Assembly (NCBI GenBank): GCA_902574995.1
Contig: CACGPP010000001.1
Coordinates: forward strand, 248,001 to 312,000
Reading direction: 5' to 3'
Source: an uncultured Alphaproteobacteria bacterium
Lineage (GTDB): Bacteria > Pseudomonadota > Alphaproteobacteria > HIMB59
DNA length: 64,000 nucleotides
This document shows, in pieces, positions 38,099 to 51,113 of this stretch (the stretch's first letter is position 1; the number at the start of each line of letters is the position of its first letter). Position numbers and translations under genes: made by a program. Under the pieces are notes generated by a model, which worked only from the letters and a program-made list of their open reading frames with translations, made no database searches and was not told where the DNA came from.

Positions 38099-39487
38099 AT
38101 GAAAAGACTGCTTGTTTTATCTCTTTTCAGTGTACTTTTTACAACTCAGAGCATATTTGCACAATTTGAGAGAGGTTATGCAGATTTAGTTGATGAACTT
38201 CTACCTTCAGTTGTAAGTATAGCTACTAGTCAAACTGTAGAAAGACAAACGAGGCAATTACCTGAATTGCCAGAAGGGCATCCTTTCAATGATATGTTTG
38301 ATGATTTTTTTGGTAATCAAATGCCAAAACGTGAAAATCTAACTGGTCTTGGGTCAGGCTTTATAATTAGTGATGAAGGTTATGTAGTAACAAATAATCA
38401 CGTAATAAGCGGAGCAGATCAGATTACTGTAATTTTCAATAATGGAATTGATGAAGTTCCTGCAGAACTTGTTGGAACTGACCCTAAAACTGACATAGCT
38501 GTTTTAAAAATAGACCCTTCATCTGTTGATATACAAAGTGTTAACTGGGGAGACTCAGATTTGTCAAGAGTTGGAGATATTGTACTGGCTATTGGTAATC
38601 CTTTGGGTTTAGGGGGAACTGTAACCTCAGGAATAATATCATCTATAAATAGAGATATAGGTGGCGGCCCTTATGTTGACTTTATACAAACTGATGCACC
38701 AATTAATAGAGGCAACTCTGGTGGACCTTTATTTAATTTAGATGGAGAGGTAATTGGGATTAATTCAATGATAATCTCCCAAACAGGTGGAAGTGTTGGC
38801 TTAGGTTTTTCTATTCCCTCTCAAACAGCAAAATTAATTGTTGAACAAATAATCTCATTTGGTCAGGCAAAAAGAGGAAGACTTGGTGTTCAAATTCAAG
38901 ATTTAACTGAAGAATTTTCCGAGAGTTTAGGTTATGACTCAACAGAGGGAGCATTTGTTGCTTCTGTTGAACCAAATAGCCCTGCTGCATTATCAAACAT
39001 TCAAGCTGGAGATATAATAGTTGAGTTTAATAATCAAAAAATTACATCATTTAAAGATTTGCCAAAAGTTGTTGCAGAAACCCCAATAGATAGTGAGGTA
39101 ATTGTTAAAGTTTGGAGAAACGGAGAAATTATAGATATTCAGGTAAAGGTAGGTGAATTAGAGGAGGGTCGCAAACTCGCTAAAAATGATGGAGTTTATT
39201 TAGAAGAGTTAGATATTACTGTTCTTGAGTTGACAATAGAAGCTATAAATTCTCTAGGGTTAGACTCAAAAACTAAAGGTATTTTGGTTACAGAGGTAGG
39301 AGATAATAACGAAAATCTTTTAAAGAATGATGTTATTATCCAAGTATCCAGTGAAAAAATTACAGATATTAGTTCTTTTGAGAAGATTATATCTAATAGT
39401 ATTAATTTGAATCGAGATAAATTGTTATTAAGAGTTATTAGAGATGGTAATGAATTTTGGTTAATAAACCCATTCTTTATTGAATAA
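38099..39487 (+). CDS. Do family serine endopeptidase (DegP/HtrA)
   Basis: TNNHVI, DTAVLKI-like TDIAVLKI, NRGNSGGPLFNLDG; PDZ region. Confidence 0.95.
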   Translation: MKRLLVLSLFSVLFTTQSIFAQFERGYADLVDELLPSVVSIATSQTVERQTRQLPELPEGHPFNDMFDDFFGNQMPKRENLTGLGSGFIISDEGYVVTNNHVISGADQITVIFNNGIDEVPAELVGTDPKTDIAVLKIDPSSVDIQSVNWGDSDLSRVGDIVLAIGNPLGLGGTVTSGIISSINRDIGGGPYVDFIQTDAPINRGNSGGPLFNLDGEVIGINSMIISQTGGSVGLGFSIPSQTAKLIVEQIISFGQAKRGRLGVQIQDLTEEFSESLGYDSTEGAFVASVEPNSPAALSNIQAGDIIVEFNNQKITSFKDLPKVVAETPIDSEVIVKVWRNGEIIDIQVKVGELEEGRKLAKNDGVYLEELDITVLELTIEAINSLGLDSKTKGILVTEVGDNNENLLKNDVIIQVSSEKITDISSFEKIISNSINLNRDKLLLRVIRDGNEFWLINPFFIE

Positions 39488-40391
39488 ATTTCTTTTTGTT
39501 GTAGGTCCTACTTGTTCAGGTAAAAATGATTACACATATGAATTATCAAAATTAATAGACATAGAAGTTATTAATGCTGATAGTATACAAGTATATAAAC
39601 AACTAAAGATTTTATCAAATAGACCTACAGAACAAGAATTAAAGATAGTACCTCATCATCTCTATGGGCATGTCAATAACAAAGAATATTCAGTCAATCA
39701 TTGGATAGATGAGGTTAAACAAGTAATCAAAAATATTCAAAGTAGAAATAAAATACCTGTGTTTGTTGGTGGTACTGGATTTTATATTCAATCGCTAATA
39801 GAGGGATTATCAATGATGCCTTCAATTAGTCATAAATTTAAAAAACAAGCAGAGGATTTATTTTTAGATAAAGGCACAGATCATTGTCTGAATATTTTAG
39901 AAAAATATTATAAAAAAAAAATTTTCCCAAAAGATAAACAAAGATTACTAAGCCGTTTAGCTTTTTGCTTAGAGTACAAAGATACAATGGAAAATAATTA
40001 TGGTAGTAAAACACCAATCACTCCTAATTCACTTGTTATCCAAGTTACAAAACCTAAGAAAGATCTTTACGAAAAAGCAGAATACAGATTTCATCAAATG
40101 ATAAACAAGGGAGCTTTAGATGAGGTTAAATCACTTTATGAAAATAAAAGAATATCAAAAACTCTCTATAAAGCGCATGGTTTACCAGAATTGCTATCTT
40201 GTGTTAGAAATAAATTAAGTTTAGATGAGGCTATTTATTTAGGAATTAAAAATACTAAGAGGTATATTAAAAGACAGTTTACGTGGTGGAATAACCAAAA
40301 ATTTAGCCAACTTAATTTGAGAATAAACTATAAAAAAAGCTTCCCTAAAGATTCAATTGAAAATATAAGTATATACCTAAATGAACAATGA
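39480..40391 (+). CDS. miaA: tRNA dimethylallyltransferase
   Basis: GPTCSGKNDYTYELSKLI, NADSIQVYKQL, FVGGTGFYIQSLIEGL. Confidence 0.94.
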   Translation: MNKFLFVVGPTCSGKNDYTYELSKLIDIEVINADSIQVYKQLKILSNRPTEQELKIVPHHLYGHVNNKEYSVNHWIDEVKQVIKNIQSRNKIPVFVGGTGFYIQSLIEGLSMMPSISHKFKKQAEDLFLDKGTDHCLNILEKYYKKKIFPKDKQRLLSRLAFCLEYKDTMENNYGSKTPITPNSLVIQVTKPKKDLYEKAEYRFHQMINKGALDEVKSLYENKRISKTLYKAHGLPELLSCVRNKLSLDEAIYLGIKNTKRYIKRQFTWWNNQKFSQLNLRINYKKSFPKDSIENISIYLNEQ

Positions 40392-42153
40392 TAACGAATT
40401 CACGGGAGCAGATATTTTACTCAAAGCCCTTAAAGACCAAGAGGTTGATACAATCTTTGGTTATCCAGGCGGAGCCGTTCTTCCTATTTATGATGCAATA
40501 TTTGGCCAAAACTTTTTAAAACATGTATTAGTAAGGCAAGAGGCTGGTGCAGTTCATGCAGCAGAGGGCTATGCTAGATCAAGTGGGAAAGTAGGTGTGT
40601 TATTGGTAACTTCTGGTCCAGGTGTGACCAATGTTGTTACTGGATTAACTGATGCATTGATGGATAGTATTCCAATTGTCTGTATCAGTGGACAAGTCCC
40701 ATCACATTTAATAGGAACAGATGCATTTCAGGAATGCGATACAACTGGAATTACAAGACCTTGCACTAAACATAATTACTTAGTCAAGGATGTAAGTAAA
40801 CTCTCTGAAACTATCCATGAGGCATTTAAAATTGCTAGTTCTGGTAGACCTGGTCCTGTATTAATAGATATTCCTAAAGATGTTCAGTTTGCAAAGTCAA
40901 AATATATATCAAAGAAAGATATTAGTTTTAGAGAGCACAGAATTAAAGCTGGTTCCAAAAATGTTGATAAAACTTTTGTCGAAGAATTAGTAAATCATAT
41001 TAAAAAATCCGAGAGACCTATATTTTATGTTGGAGGTGGTTGTTTAAATTCAGGCCATCAAGCTAGCCAAGAACTTATTAAACTTGTAAAGAAAACTAAT
41101 ATTCCAATTACAACAACTCTTCATGGATTGGGATGCTTTCCAGGTGAGGATAAAAGTTCACTTGGGATGTTAGGCATGCATGGAAATTACGAAGCTAACT
41201 TGGCCATGAATAAATGTGACTTGATGATTAATGTTGGAGCAAGATTTGATGACCGTGTCACAGGCAGATTAGATGCTTTTTCTCCAGACTCTATAAAATT
41301 CCATATAGATATTGATCAAAGTTCAATCAATAAAAACGTAAAAGTCAATTTTCATACTAATACTGACATTACTCTAACACTTAAAGAAATTAACTCATTT
41401 ATAGACTCCAATAACATTGATTTTGGCGATAAAAATTATAGTAATTGGTGGGGTCAAATTAATGAATGGAGAAAGAAAGAATGCCTCCACTACGAACAAG
41501 AAGATGAAGTGATCAAACCACAACATGCTATTTCCAGACTTTACGAATTAACAAAACAAAAGGACACCTTTGTTACTACAGAAGTTGGCCAGCATCAAAT
41601 GTGGGCAGCTCAATACTATAAGTTTTCAAAACCAAACAGATGGATTACATCAGGTGGTTTAGGCACAATGGGTTTCGGTATGCCTGCAGCAGTTGGTGCA
41701 CAAATGGCAAATCCAGACTCATTGGTTATAGATATAGCAGGGGAGGCATCTTTTCTTATGAACATTCAGGAGATTGCCACCGCCGTTCAATATAAGCTAC
41801 CTATAAAAATATTTATCTTAAATAATGAATATATGGGAATGGTTAGACAGTGGCAGGAACTATTACATGGTAGTAGATACTCAGAGAGCTATGTGGATGC
41901 CCTTCCTGATTTTAAAAAATTAGCAGAGAGTTTCAATGCTGTTGGAGTTAGGGCAAAAAATATTTCTGAATTAGACGATACAATTAACGAAATGATTTCA
42001 ATTGATAGGCCAGTTATAGCCGATATTTGGGTAGACAAAAAAGAAAATTGTTTTCCTATGATACCAAGTGGAGCTGCCCACCATGAAATGTTATTATCTA
42101 AATACGATAAAGAAAATCCTGAAAATCAGGAAAAAGGAAAAGTACTAGTTTAA
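40381..42153 (+). CDS. ilvB: Acetolactate synthase large subunit
   Basis: ThDP enzyme with GYPGGAVLPIYDAIF, RQEAGAVHAAEGYARSSGKVG; adjacent to ilvH and ilvC. Confidence 0.96.
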   Translation: MNNDNEFTGADILLKALKDQEVDTIFGYPGGAVLPIYDAIFGQNFLKHVLVRQEAGAVHAAEGYARSSGKVGVLLVTSGPGVTNVVTGLTDALMDSIPIVCISGQVPSHLIGTDAFQECDTTGITRPCTKHNYLVKDVSKLSETIHEAFKIASSGRPGPVLIDIPKDVQFAKSKYISKKDISFREHRIKAGSKNVDKTFVEELVNHIKKSERPIFYVGGGCLNSGHQASQELIKLVKKTNIPITTTLHGLGCFPGEDKSSLGMLGMHGNYEANLAMNKCDLMINVGARFDDRVTGRLDAFSPDSIKFHIDIDQSSINKNVKVNFHTNTDITLTLKEINSFIDSNNIDFGDKNYSNWWGQINEWRKKECLHYEQEDEVIKPQHAISRLYELTKQKDTFVTTEVGQHQMWAAQYYKFSKPNRWITSGGLGTMGFGMPAAVGAQMANPDSLVIDIAGEASFLMNIQEIATAVQYKLPIKIFILNNEYMGMVRQWQELLHGSRYSESYVDALPDFKKLAESFNAVGVRAKNISELDDTINEMISIDRPVIADIWVDKKENCFPMIPSGAAHHEMLLSKYDKENPENQEKGKVLV

Positions 42154-42166
42154 TTAATTTTTCATA

Positions 42167-42703
42167 ATGTCCTCTACTTCAGTTTATCCTACACCTATAA
42201 ACGCTTTTAAACAGTCTAAGAGAAGTGTTCTTTCTGTAATTGTTGACAACGAACCTGGTATTCTTGCACGTATAGTTGGTTTATTTTCAGGTAGAGGATA
42301 TAATATTGAAGCATTAAATGTAACAGTTGTAGATGTTAAGAAAAATCTCTCTCGAATTACTATAGAGACTTTAGGAGAAGAAAAAGTTATTAGTCAAATT
42401 ATAGCACAACTAGAAAAACTTGTTCCCGTTCACAGCGCAACTAATTTAGCAAACCTAAGTGAGTCTTATGAGGCAGAAATTTGTCTAGTTAAAATCGAAT
42501 TTGAAAATGAGGAACAAGATCAAAAAATACTCAATTTTGCAGATATTTATCGTTCAAGAACTGTTCAAAAAAGACAAAATATTGTTGTTTATGAAATATC
42601 AGGCACAAGCGAGCGAATAAACAAATTTTTAGATGACTTAGACACAATCGGTGGTATAAAAGTCGAGTTAGTTCGAAGTGGGCCTATAGGGCTCGGAATA
42701 TAA
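42167..42703 (+). CDS. ilvH: Acetolactate synthase small subunit
   Basis: LSVIVDNEPGILARIVGLFSGRGYNIEALNV (ACT domain). Confidence 0.96.
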   Translation: MSSTSVYPTPINAFKQSKRSVLSVIVDNEPGILARIVGLFSGRGYNIEALNVTVVDVKKNLSRITIETLGEEKVISQIIAQLEKLVPVHSATNLANLSESYEAEICLVKIEFENEEQDQKILNFADIYRSRTVQKRQNIVVYEISGTSERINKFLDDLDTIGGIKVELVRSGPIGLGI

Positions 42704-42721
42704 CGTTTTTAGGGGGTTAAT

Positions 42722-43738
42722 ATGAAGGTTTATTACGAACAAGATGCTGATTTTAACATAATTAAAGACAAAAAAATTGTAATAATAGGTTTTGGATCGC
42801 AAGGTCATGCTCATGCATTAAATCTAAAAGACTCTGGGGCCTCTAATGTAGTTGTGGGACTGAGAGAAGGTTCCTCATCAATTGAAAAAGCAAAAAATGT
42901 GGGCCTAAAAACTCAAACACCAGCAGATGCAGTAAAGGATGCAGATATTGTAATGTTCTTAGCCCCTGACGAAAATCAGCAAGAAATTTATCAAACTCAA
43001 ATCCACGACAATATAAAAAACGGCGCTGCTTTAGCATTTGCTCATGGTTTAAATATTCATTTTCAACTCATTACGGCTAGAGAAGATTTAGACGTTTTTA
43101 TGGTCGCTCCAAAAGGCCCAGGTCATACTGTTAGAGGTGAGTATCTTAAAGGTGGTGGAGTACCATGTTTGCTTGCAGTAGACAAAAATGTAAGTGGTAA
43201 CGCAAAAGAAATTGGTCTTGCGTATGCCTCTGCTTTGGGCGGAGGTAAATCTGGTATAATTGAAACTACATTTAAAGAGGAATGTGAGACAGATTTATTT
43301 GGTGAACAAACAGTTCTTTGTGGAGGGTTAATGTCTCTTGTAAGAAATGGTTTTGAAACTCTTGTTGAAGCTGGTTATGCACCTGAAATGGCATATTTCG
43401 AATGTTTACATGAAGTAAAATTAATTGTTGACCTAATGTATGAAGGTGGCATGGCTAATATGAGATATTCTATATCTAATACAGCTGAATATGGTGATTA
43501 TACCAGAGGCCCAAGAGTAGTTCCTAACGAAGCTACTAAAGCTGAAATGAAAAAAGTTCTAAGTGAAATACAAGATGGTACTTTCACAAAAGAATGGATG
43601 GCCGAACATAAGTCAGGTCAAATTAAGTTTAAACAAATGAGAGACCAAGGTGCAAAGCACCAAATTGAAGAGGTAGGGGCAAAATTAAGGTCTATGATGC
43701 CATGGATAGCATCGAATAAACTTGTAAAGGATATCTAA
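42722..43738 (+). CDS. ilvC: Ketol-acid reductoisomerase
   Basis: [20 protein letters not shown]; class I length 338 aa. Confidence 0.97.
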   Translation: MKVYYEQDADFNIIKDKKIVIIGFGSQGHAHALNLKDSGASNVVVGLREGSSSIEKAKNVGLKTQTPADAVKDADIVMFLAPDENQQEIYQTQIHDNIKNGAALAFAHGLNIHFQLITAREDLDVFMVAPKGPGHTVRGEYLKGGGVPCLLAVDKNVSGNAKEIGLAYASALGGGKSGIIETTFKEECETDLFGEQTVLCGGLMSLVRNGFETLVEAGYAPEMAYFECLHEVKLIVDLMYEGGMANMRYSISNTAEYGDYTRGPRVVPNEATKAEMKKVLSEIQDGTFTKEWMAEHKSGQIKFKQMRDQGAKHQIEEVGAKLRSMMPWIASNKLVKDI

Positions 43739-43740
43739 TA

Positions 43741-45309
43741 TTGCCTGATAAAGTATTAATATTTGATACTACTCTTAGAGACGGGGAGCAGTCACCTGGT
43801 GCTTCGATGAATCAAGAAGAAAAACTCTCTATTGCTAGACTATTAGAAGAGTTAAAGGTTGATATAATTGAGGCTGGTTTCCCAATAGCCTCTAAAGGCG
43901 ATTTTAATTCAGTTCAAGCAATTGCAAGTGAAATTAAGGACTGCCAGATTGCCGGATTAGCTAGGGCAAAACATGAGGATATTGAAACAGCATGGAATGC
44001 TGTAAAAAAAGCCAAAAATCCAAGAATTCACACTTTTATTGCCACAAGTCCAATTCATATGAAGTTTAAACTTAAGTTAACCGAAGAGGAGGTCTTAGAA
44101 AAAATTAAAGATAGTGTCTCATTTGCGAGAAACTTATGTCCTAATATTGAGTGGAGCTGTGAGGATGGTGGGAGATCCTCAATTGATTTTCTATATAAAT
44201 GTATAGAGTCAGCTATTGAAAGCGGTGCATCTACAATAAATATTCCAGACACAGTCGGTTATACCTTACCATTTGAATTCGGAGAGATTATAAAAAAAGT
44301 TAAAAATAATGTTCCTAATATTGATAAAGCAATAATTTCTGTTCATTGTCATAATGATTTGGGGTTAGCGGTTGCAAATTCTCTCAATGCAGTTGAAAAT
44401 GGCGCGAGACAAATTGAATGTACTATAAATGGATTAGGAGAAAGAGCGGGAAATGCTGCACTAGAAGAAGTAGTAATGGCTATGAAAGTCAGATCGGATC
44501 TTTTAAATGTTCAATCTAATGTCAATACTAGTGCCATTTCAAAAACATCAAAACTTGTTTCATCAATTACAGGTTTTCCTGTTCAGCCTAATAAAGCAAT
44601 TGTTGGTGCTAATGCTTTTGCTCATGAGTCAGGAATTCATCAAGATGGAGTCTTAAAAAATGTTCAAACTTATGAAATTATGTCACCGGAAACGATTGGT
44701 TTAAAGAAATCAAGTTTGGTGCTTGGTAAACATTCCGGAAAGCATGCATTCAAAGAAAAATTAAAAATTTTAGGATATGAAGTAGGTGATAACTATATTA
44801 ATGAAGTCTTTGAAAAATTCAAACTTTTAGCTGACAAAAAAAAGGATGTATATGACGAAGATATAATTGCTCTTGTTGATGATACACATTTCAATCAATC
44901 TAACACTTTAAAACTTAAAAATTTGAGTATTATGTCCGGAACCAATTCCAAACATGTTGCATCGTTAGAACTAGATTTTAAAGATGAGTTAAAAGAGGTA
45001 AGTGGATCTGGAAATGGCCCTGTTGATGCAGTCTTTAGTTGTATATCTAAAGTGGTTGGTTTTTCTCCAAAATTAGTTTTATATCATATCAATGCTATAA
45101 CACCAGACTCTGATGCACAGGGAGAAGTTGCAGTTAAATTAGAGTATTTTAATAAAGAATTTATTGGTAAAGCATCTGATATAGATATCATAGTTGCCTC
45201 TGCAAAATCATATATCAATGCATGCAATAAAATATTAAACTTTGCTAAGAATACAAATATACAAGAAGGAGTCTCAGAGATTAGCATCTCAAATATAAAG
45301 GGAATATAA
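43741..45309 (+). CDS. leuA: 2-isopropylmalate synthase
   Basis: FDTTLRDGEQSPGASMNQEEKL; HCHNDLGLAVANSLNAVENGARQIECTINGLGERAGN; TTG start. Confidence 0.97.
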   Translation: MPDKVLIFDTTLRDGEQSPGASMNQEEKLSIARLLEELKVDIIEAGFPIASKGDFNSVQAIASEIKDCQIAGLARAKHEDIETAWNAVKKAKNPRIHTFIATSPIHMKFKLKLTEEEVLEKIKDSVSFARNLCPNIEWSCEDGGRSSIDFLYKCIESAIESGASTINIPDTVGYTLPFEFGEIIKKVKNNVPNIDKAIISVHCHNDLGLAVANSLNAVENGARQIECTINGLGERAGNAALEEVVMAMKVRSDLLNVQSNVNTSAISKTSKLVSSITGFPVQPNKAIVGANAFAHESGIHQDGVLKNVQTYEIMSPETIGLKKSSLVLGKHSGKHAFKEKLKILGYEVGDNYINEVFEKFKLLADKKKDVYDEDIIALVDDTHFNQSNTLKLKNLSIMSGTNSKHVASLELDFKDELKEVSGSGNGPVDAVFSCISKVVGFSPKLVLYHINAITPDSDAQGEVAVKLEYFNKEFIGKASDIDIIVASAKSYINACNKILNFAKNTNIQEGVSEISISNIKGI

Positions 45310-47096
<1,787 letters not shown>

Positions 47097-47104
<8 letters not shown>

Positions 47105-47525
47105 AATACTTTTAGTAATAATTTTATTTTTAACTTACGGAAACTTTAATATTGTAATAAATGATATTGTTATTTTTTCATTGATAAATATAGCTTTTTA
47201 TACCGCTATTAAGGAAAAAAATATTAAAACTATTGATATCTTTATATTTATCTTATCAACTTTTGTTATTGAGGTTTTTGTAGGATTGCCGATATTAATT
47301 GGCATTGTGATTTTATTTATACCTCTTATTCTATTAAATTATTTTATCAATAATTATAATTTTGCGTCATATATAAAATCATCAATAATTTTTTTAATTA
47401 GTTTTGTTACTTTTTATATTGTTGATCAAACAATTATTTTTAGATTGCTAAATTTACAATATTTAATAAGTGTTTTTATTTTAATTTCAATATTTTTAGG
47501 ATTTTTAAACCGTGGAAAAGAATAA
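47097..47525 (+). CDS. mreD: Rod shape-determining protein MreD-like membrane protein
   Basis: Multi-TM 142 aa between mreC and mrdA. Confidence 0.75.
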
Positions 47526-49284
47526 GACTAGTGAAGATAGTATAAAAATATTAAATAGAAGATCATTTATAATAATTATACTTGGTACTATTTTATCTTT
47601 CATTGTTTCTTTGAGATTGTTTTCATTACAGGTCATTAATTTTAATTTTTATAAAAAAAAATCAGTTGAAAATAAGCTTTCTGTAAAACTAACCCCTCCT
47701 ATAAGGGGGGATATTTATGACTCTAAAAAAAATTTACTAGCAGGAAGTTCCTCATTATATGAATTTGTAGTTTTTAAAAATTTAAGTAAAGATCATTTCC
47801 AGGAAGTTAAAAAACTCAATGATCTTATTAAACTTAACTTGAATTTAGATGAAACATTAAAAAACCTAAAAAAATATAATGAATACACTGGTTTTAGTTT
47901 AAGTAGAGCTTCATGGGAACAAATAGTAAAATTTGAAAAAAATAAATTCTTATTTAATTCTATAAAAATTATTGAGTCCAAAAAAAGATATTATCCATAT
48001 CATAATTTTTCGCAAATAATTGGCTATATGGGGCAACCAACTCAATCTTCTGAACTTTATTCTAAAGGTGTATTTCATTTAGAAAAAAGTTATGAAAAAT
48101 ATTTAAGAGGAACTCCAGGTAAAATATTTAGTGAAGTAAACTCTAGAGGTAAAACCATTAGAGAAATATCAATTGAAAAATCTATTAAAGGAAATGATTT
48201 AAATTTAACATTAGATTTATCTCTTCAAAATTATGCTCAATCTCAGCTTCCTTTAGATAAAAAAGGATCTATTGTTGTTATCAGTGTTTTAGACGGATCA
48301 ATTTTGTCGATGAACTCTAACCCTACTTTTGATGCACAAATCTTTGAGGACAGAGAAAATAATAAAATTAAAGATTTACTCAGTGATGACAATAAACCAC
48401 TTTTCAATAGGGCTTTCTCTGGTTTTTATCCACCAGGTTCTGTATTTAAACCAATCCCTGCTTTAGTTGGTCTTCAAAATAAATTAATTAACCCCCAAAA
48501 AGAAGTTATTTGCAAAGGCCACTCTTCACTTGGTGATAGGAATTATTATTGTTGGAAAAAAGAGGGGCATGGAAAAGTTAATCTTAAAAAAGCAATTAAA
48601 GAGTCTTGTGATGTATATTTTTATGAATTAGCAAAAAAAATAAATATTGATGATATTGCAAGCTTATCTGGTAATTTAGGTTTAAATAAAGAGTATGACA
48701 TTGGTTTATCAAACATAGGAAGGGGACTTGTTCCAAGTAAAAAATGGAAAAAAGCTTTTTTAGAGGAAAGTTGGTACCAAGGTGAGACATTAATTACATG
48801 TATTGGGCAAGGGTACAATCAAACATCTCCATTACAGCTTGCAACATTATATTCTGCTATATTAAACGGGGGGAAATATCCGATACCTAAACTTGATAAA
48901 AATGTCCCTACAAGATTTACAGGTAGATCACTAAACAGTGAGCATCGAAAAATTATTCTTAAATCCCTTAATGCTGTTGTTCAAGAGCCAAGAGGAACAG
49001 CATATAAATTGAGTATTTCTAATCCAGAATTTGTAAAAATAGGTGGTAAAACAGGAACTTCACAAGTGATCAGAATTAAAGAAAGTGAAAGAGAAGACGA
49101 TAAGTACAAATCAAAGAAAATAGAAGAAAGATTTAAAGACCACTCAGTATTTGTGGGCTACGCCCCTTATGATAAGCCAAAATATATTGCTTCAGTGATT
49201 ATAGAGAATGGTGGATCTGGATCAGCAGTAGCGGCCCCAATTGCTCATAAGATTTTAGATTTTGCTTTCAAAAATAATGTTTAA
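47512..49284 (+). CDS. mrdA: Penicillin-binding protein 2
   Basis: RGDIYDSKKNLLA; FSGFYPPGSVFKP (SxxK); GGKTGTSQV (KTG). Confidence 0.95.
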   Translation: MEKNKTSEDSIKILNRRSFIIIILGTILSFIVSLRLFSLQVINFNFYKKKSVENKLSVKLTPPIRGDIYDSKKNLLAGSSSLYEFVVFKNLSKDHFQEVKKLNDLIKLNLNLDETLKNLKKYNEYTGFSLSRASWEQIVKFEKNKFLFNSIKIIESKKRYYPYHNFSQIIGYMGQPTQSSELYSKGVFHLEKSYEKYLRGTPGKIFSEVNSRGKTIREISIEKSIKGNDLNLTLDLSLQNYAQSQLPLDKKGSIVVISVLDGSILSMNSNPTFDAQIFEDRENNKIKDLLSDDNKPLFNRAFSGFYPPGSVFKPIPALVGLQNKLINPQKEVICKGHSSLGDRNYYCWKKEGHGKVNLKKAIKESCDVYFYELAKKINIDDIASLSGNLGLNKEYDIGLSNIGRGLVPSKKWKKAFLEESWYQGETLITCIGQGYNQTSPLQLATLYSAILNGGKYPIPKLDKNVPTRFTGRSLNSEHRKIILKSLNAVVQEPRGTAYKLSISNPEFVKIGGKTGTSQVIRIKESEREDDKYKSKKIEERFKDHSVFVGYAPYDKPKYIASVIIENGGSGSAVAAPIAHKILDFAFKNNV

Positions 49285-50380
49285 AGAATTTAAAAGCATA
49301 TTTAATTTAAATTGGATTTATTTTTTTATCCTTTTGATAATTTTTTGGATTGGGGAAATTAACCTTTACTCAGCCGCTGGCGGATCTCTTGATCCATGGG
49401 CCTCTAATCAATTAATAAGATTTTTATTTTTTCTACCTTTATTTTTTTTAGTAATAATGTTGGAGCCAAAATTTATTTTTAATTTTGCAGAGATTTTTCT
49501 AATATTAGTTTTGATTGGGCTGATAACAACATTAATCTTTGGTTATACAGGAATGGGCGCAACAAGATGGATAAAAATTGCTGGATTTAACTTACAAGTA
49601 TCAGAATTTACCAAAATAGCTTTAGTTATATTTATGGCAAAATACTTTCACAAACTAAATGCAGAAAAAACTATAGGTCTTTTTAAATCAATATTACCTC
49701 TAGTTGTATCAATAATATTTTTTATTTTAGTTGCCATTCAACCAGATTTAGGAACTGCTGTAATTATTTTAGCTTTAGGTCTAGTTGTTATTTTTTATGC
49801 AGGTATTAAACTAATTTATCCTCTATTATCATTAGGCGTTATTATATCGATAAGTCCAATTTTATGGTCGCTTTTAAAACCCTACCAACAAAATAGAATA
49901 CAAATTTTTCTTAACCCTGACCTTGACCCACTTGGAAAGGGATATCATATTATTCAATCCAAGATTGCAATAGGTTCTGGCGGGCTAAAAGGTAATGGCT
50001 TTCTCGAGGGTTCTCAAAGTAGCTTAGATTTTCTCCCAGAAAAAGAGACAGATTTTGTTTTTGCAATTTTTTCTGAGCAGTTTGGTTTTACAGGATCTAT
50101 GTTATTAATTTCACTCTTTTTTATCATGTTTTTAATTCCTGTTTTAAAAACTTACAAACTTACACAAGTTTTTAATAAAATAATCTTATTTGTATTATCT
50201 TTTAAAATTTTTTTTGAATTTCTGATAAATATATCTATGACTATTGGTATTTTACCAGTGGTTGGAGTTGCGTTACCTTTTATGTCTTATGGGGGAAGTT
50301 CCTTGTTGAGTAATTTAATTATTTGTGCACTATTAATAAATTTTATGTCTATTAATGAAAAAAAGAGAATGTTTTCATGA
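49262..50380 (+). CDS. rodA: Rod shape-determining protein RodA (SEDS)
   Basis: GATRWIKIAGFNLQVSEFTKIAL; QPDLGTAVI; LPFMSYGGSSLLSN. Confidence 0.95.
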   Translation: MLSKIMFKEFKSIFNLNWIYFFILLIIFWIGEINLYSAAGGSLDPWASNQLIRFLFFLPLFFLVIMLEPKFIFNFAEIFLILVLIGLITTLIFGYTGMGATRWIKIAGFNLQVSEFTKIALVIFMAKYFHKLNAEKTIGLFKSILPLVVSIIFFILVAIQPDLGTAVIILALGLVVIFYAGIKLIYPLLSLGVIISISPILWSLLKPYQQNRIQIFLNPDLDPLGKGYHIIQSKIAIGSGGLKGNGFLEGSQSSLDFLPEKETDFVFAIFSEQFGFTGSMLLISLFFIMFLIPVLKTYKLTQVFNKIILFVLSFKIFFEFLINISMTIGILPVVGVALPFMSYGGSSLLSNLIICALLINFMSINEKKRMFS

Positions 50381-50727
50381 TAAAATCTACCAAAAAGCCA
50401 TGGGGTTCATATATTATACTAAACAAATCAAAAGATTTTTTAATTAAAAAGATCGTTGTAAAACCAGAAGGTGTTTTATCTTATCAATCACATAATTTTA
50501 GATCAGAACACTGGATAATTATTGAGGGCAAAGCAACTGTAATTATTAATAATCGTACATTTTATAGATCAGAAAACGAAAATATATTCATACCTAAAAA
50601 AGCAAAACATAGAGTTTTAAATGAGAGTTCAAAAAAGAAATTAGTTTTAATTGAAGTTCAAACAGGAAGTAAATTTTTAGAGTCAGATATAAAAAGATAT
50701 TCAGATATATATGGAAGAAAAAATTGA
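50377..50727 (+). CDS. Cupin domain protein, mannose-6-phosphate isomerase type II-like
   Basis: KPWGSYIIL, LSYQSHNFRSEHWIIIEGKATVIINN, IPKKAKHRVLN. Confidence 0.88.
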   Translation: MIKSTKKPWGSYIILNKSKDFLIKKIVVKPEGVLSYQSHNFRSEHWIIIEGKATVIINNRTFYRSENENIFIPKKAKHRVLNESSKKKLVLIEVQTGSKFLESDIKRYSDIYGRKN

Positions 50728-51113
50728 AAATATTAGCTGAAATATCTGTTGGAGAGCTTTATGATAAAATTACTATATTGAATATCAAATTAAAAAAAAT
50801 TAATGACCCTAACAAATTAAAGAATATAAAAATCGAGCTAGATGCTCTAATAGAGCAAAGTAATAAATTAATTTTGAAAGATGATAAAATATTAAAAAAA
50901 AATATTCAAAAACTCCAAGATATTAATGAAGAGCTTTGGGATATAGAAAATGCTAAAAGAGAATGTGAGGCTAATAAAGAATTTGGAGAGATTTTTATTA
51001 AAATATCAAGAGATGTACATTTTAAAAATGATATTAGGGCTTCAATAAAAAAAGAAATTAATCTTTTGTCTAACTCAAAGATAACAGAAGAAAAAGAATA
51101 CTCTAAGTATTAA
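50724..51113 (+). CDS. DUF6165-like protein
   Basis: ISVGELYDKITILNIKLKKI...ELWDIENAKRECE; family name from memory. Confidence 0.65.
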   Translation: MKILAEISVGELYDKITILNIKLKKINDPNKLKNIKIELDALIEQSNKLILKDDKILKKNIQKLQDINEELWDIENAKRECEANKEFGEIFIKISRDVHFKNDIRASIKKEINLLSNSKITEEKEYSKY

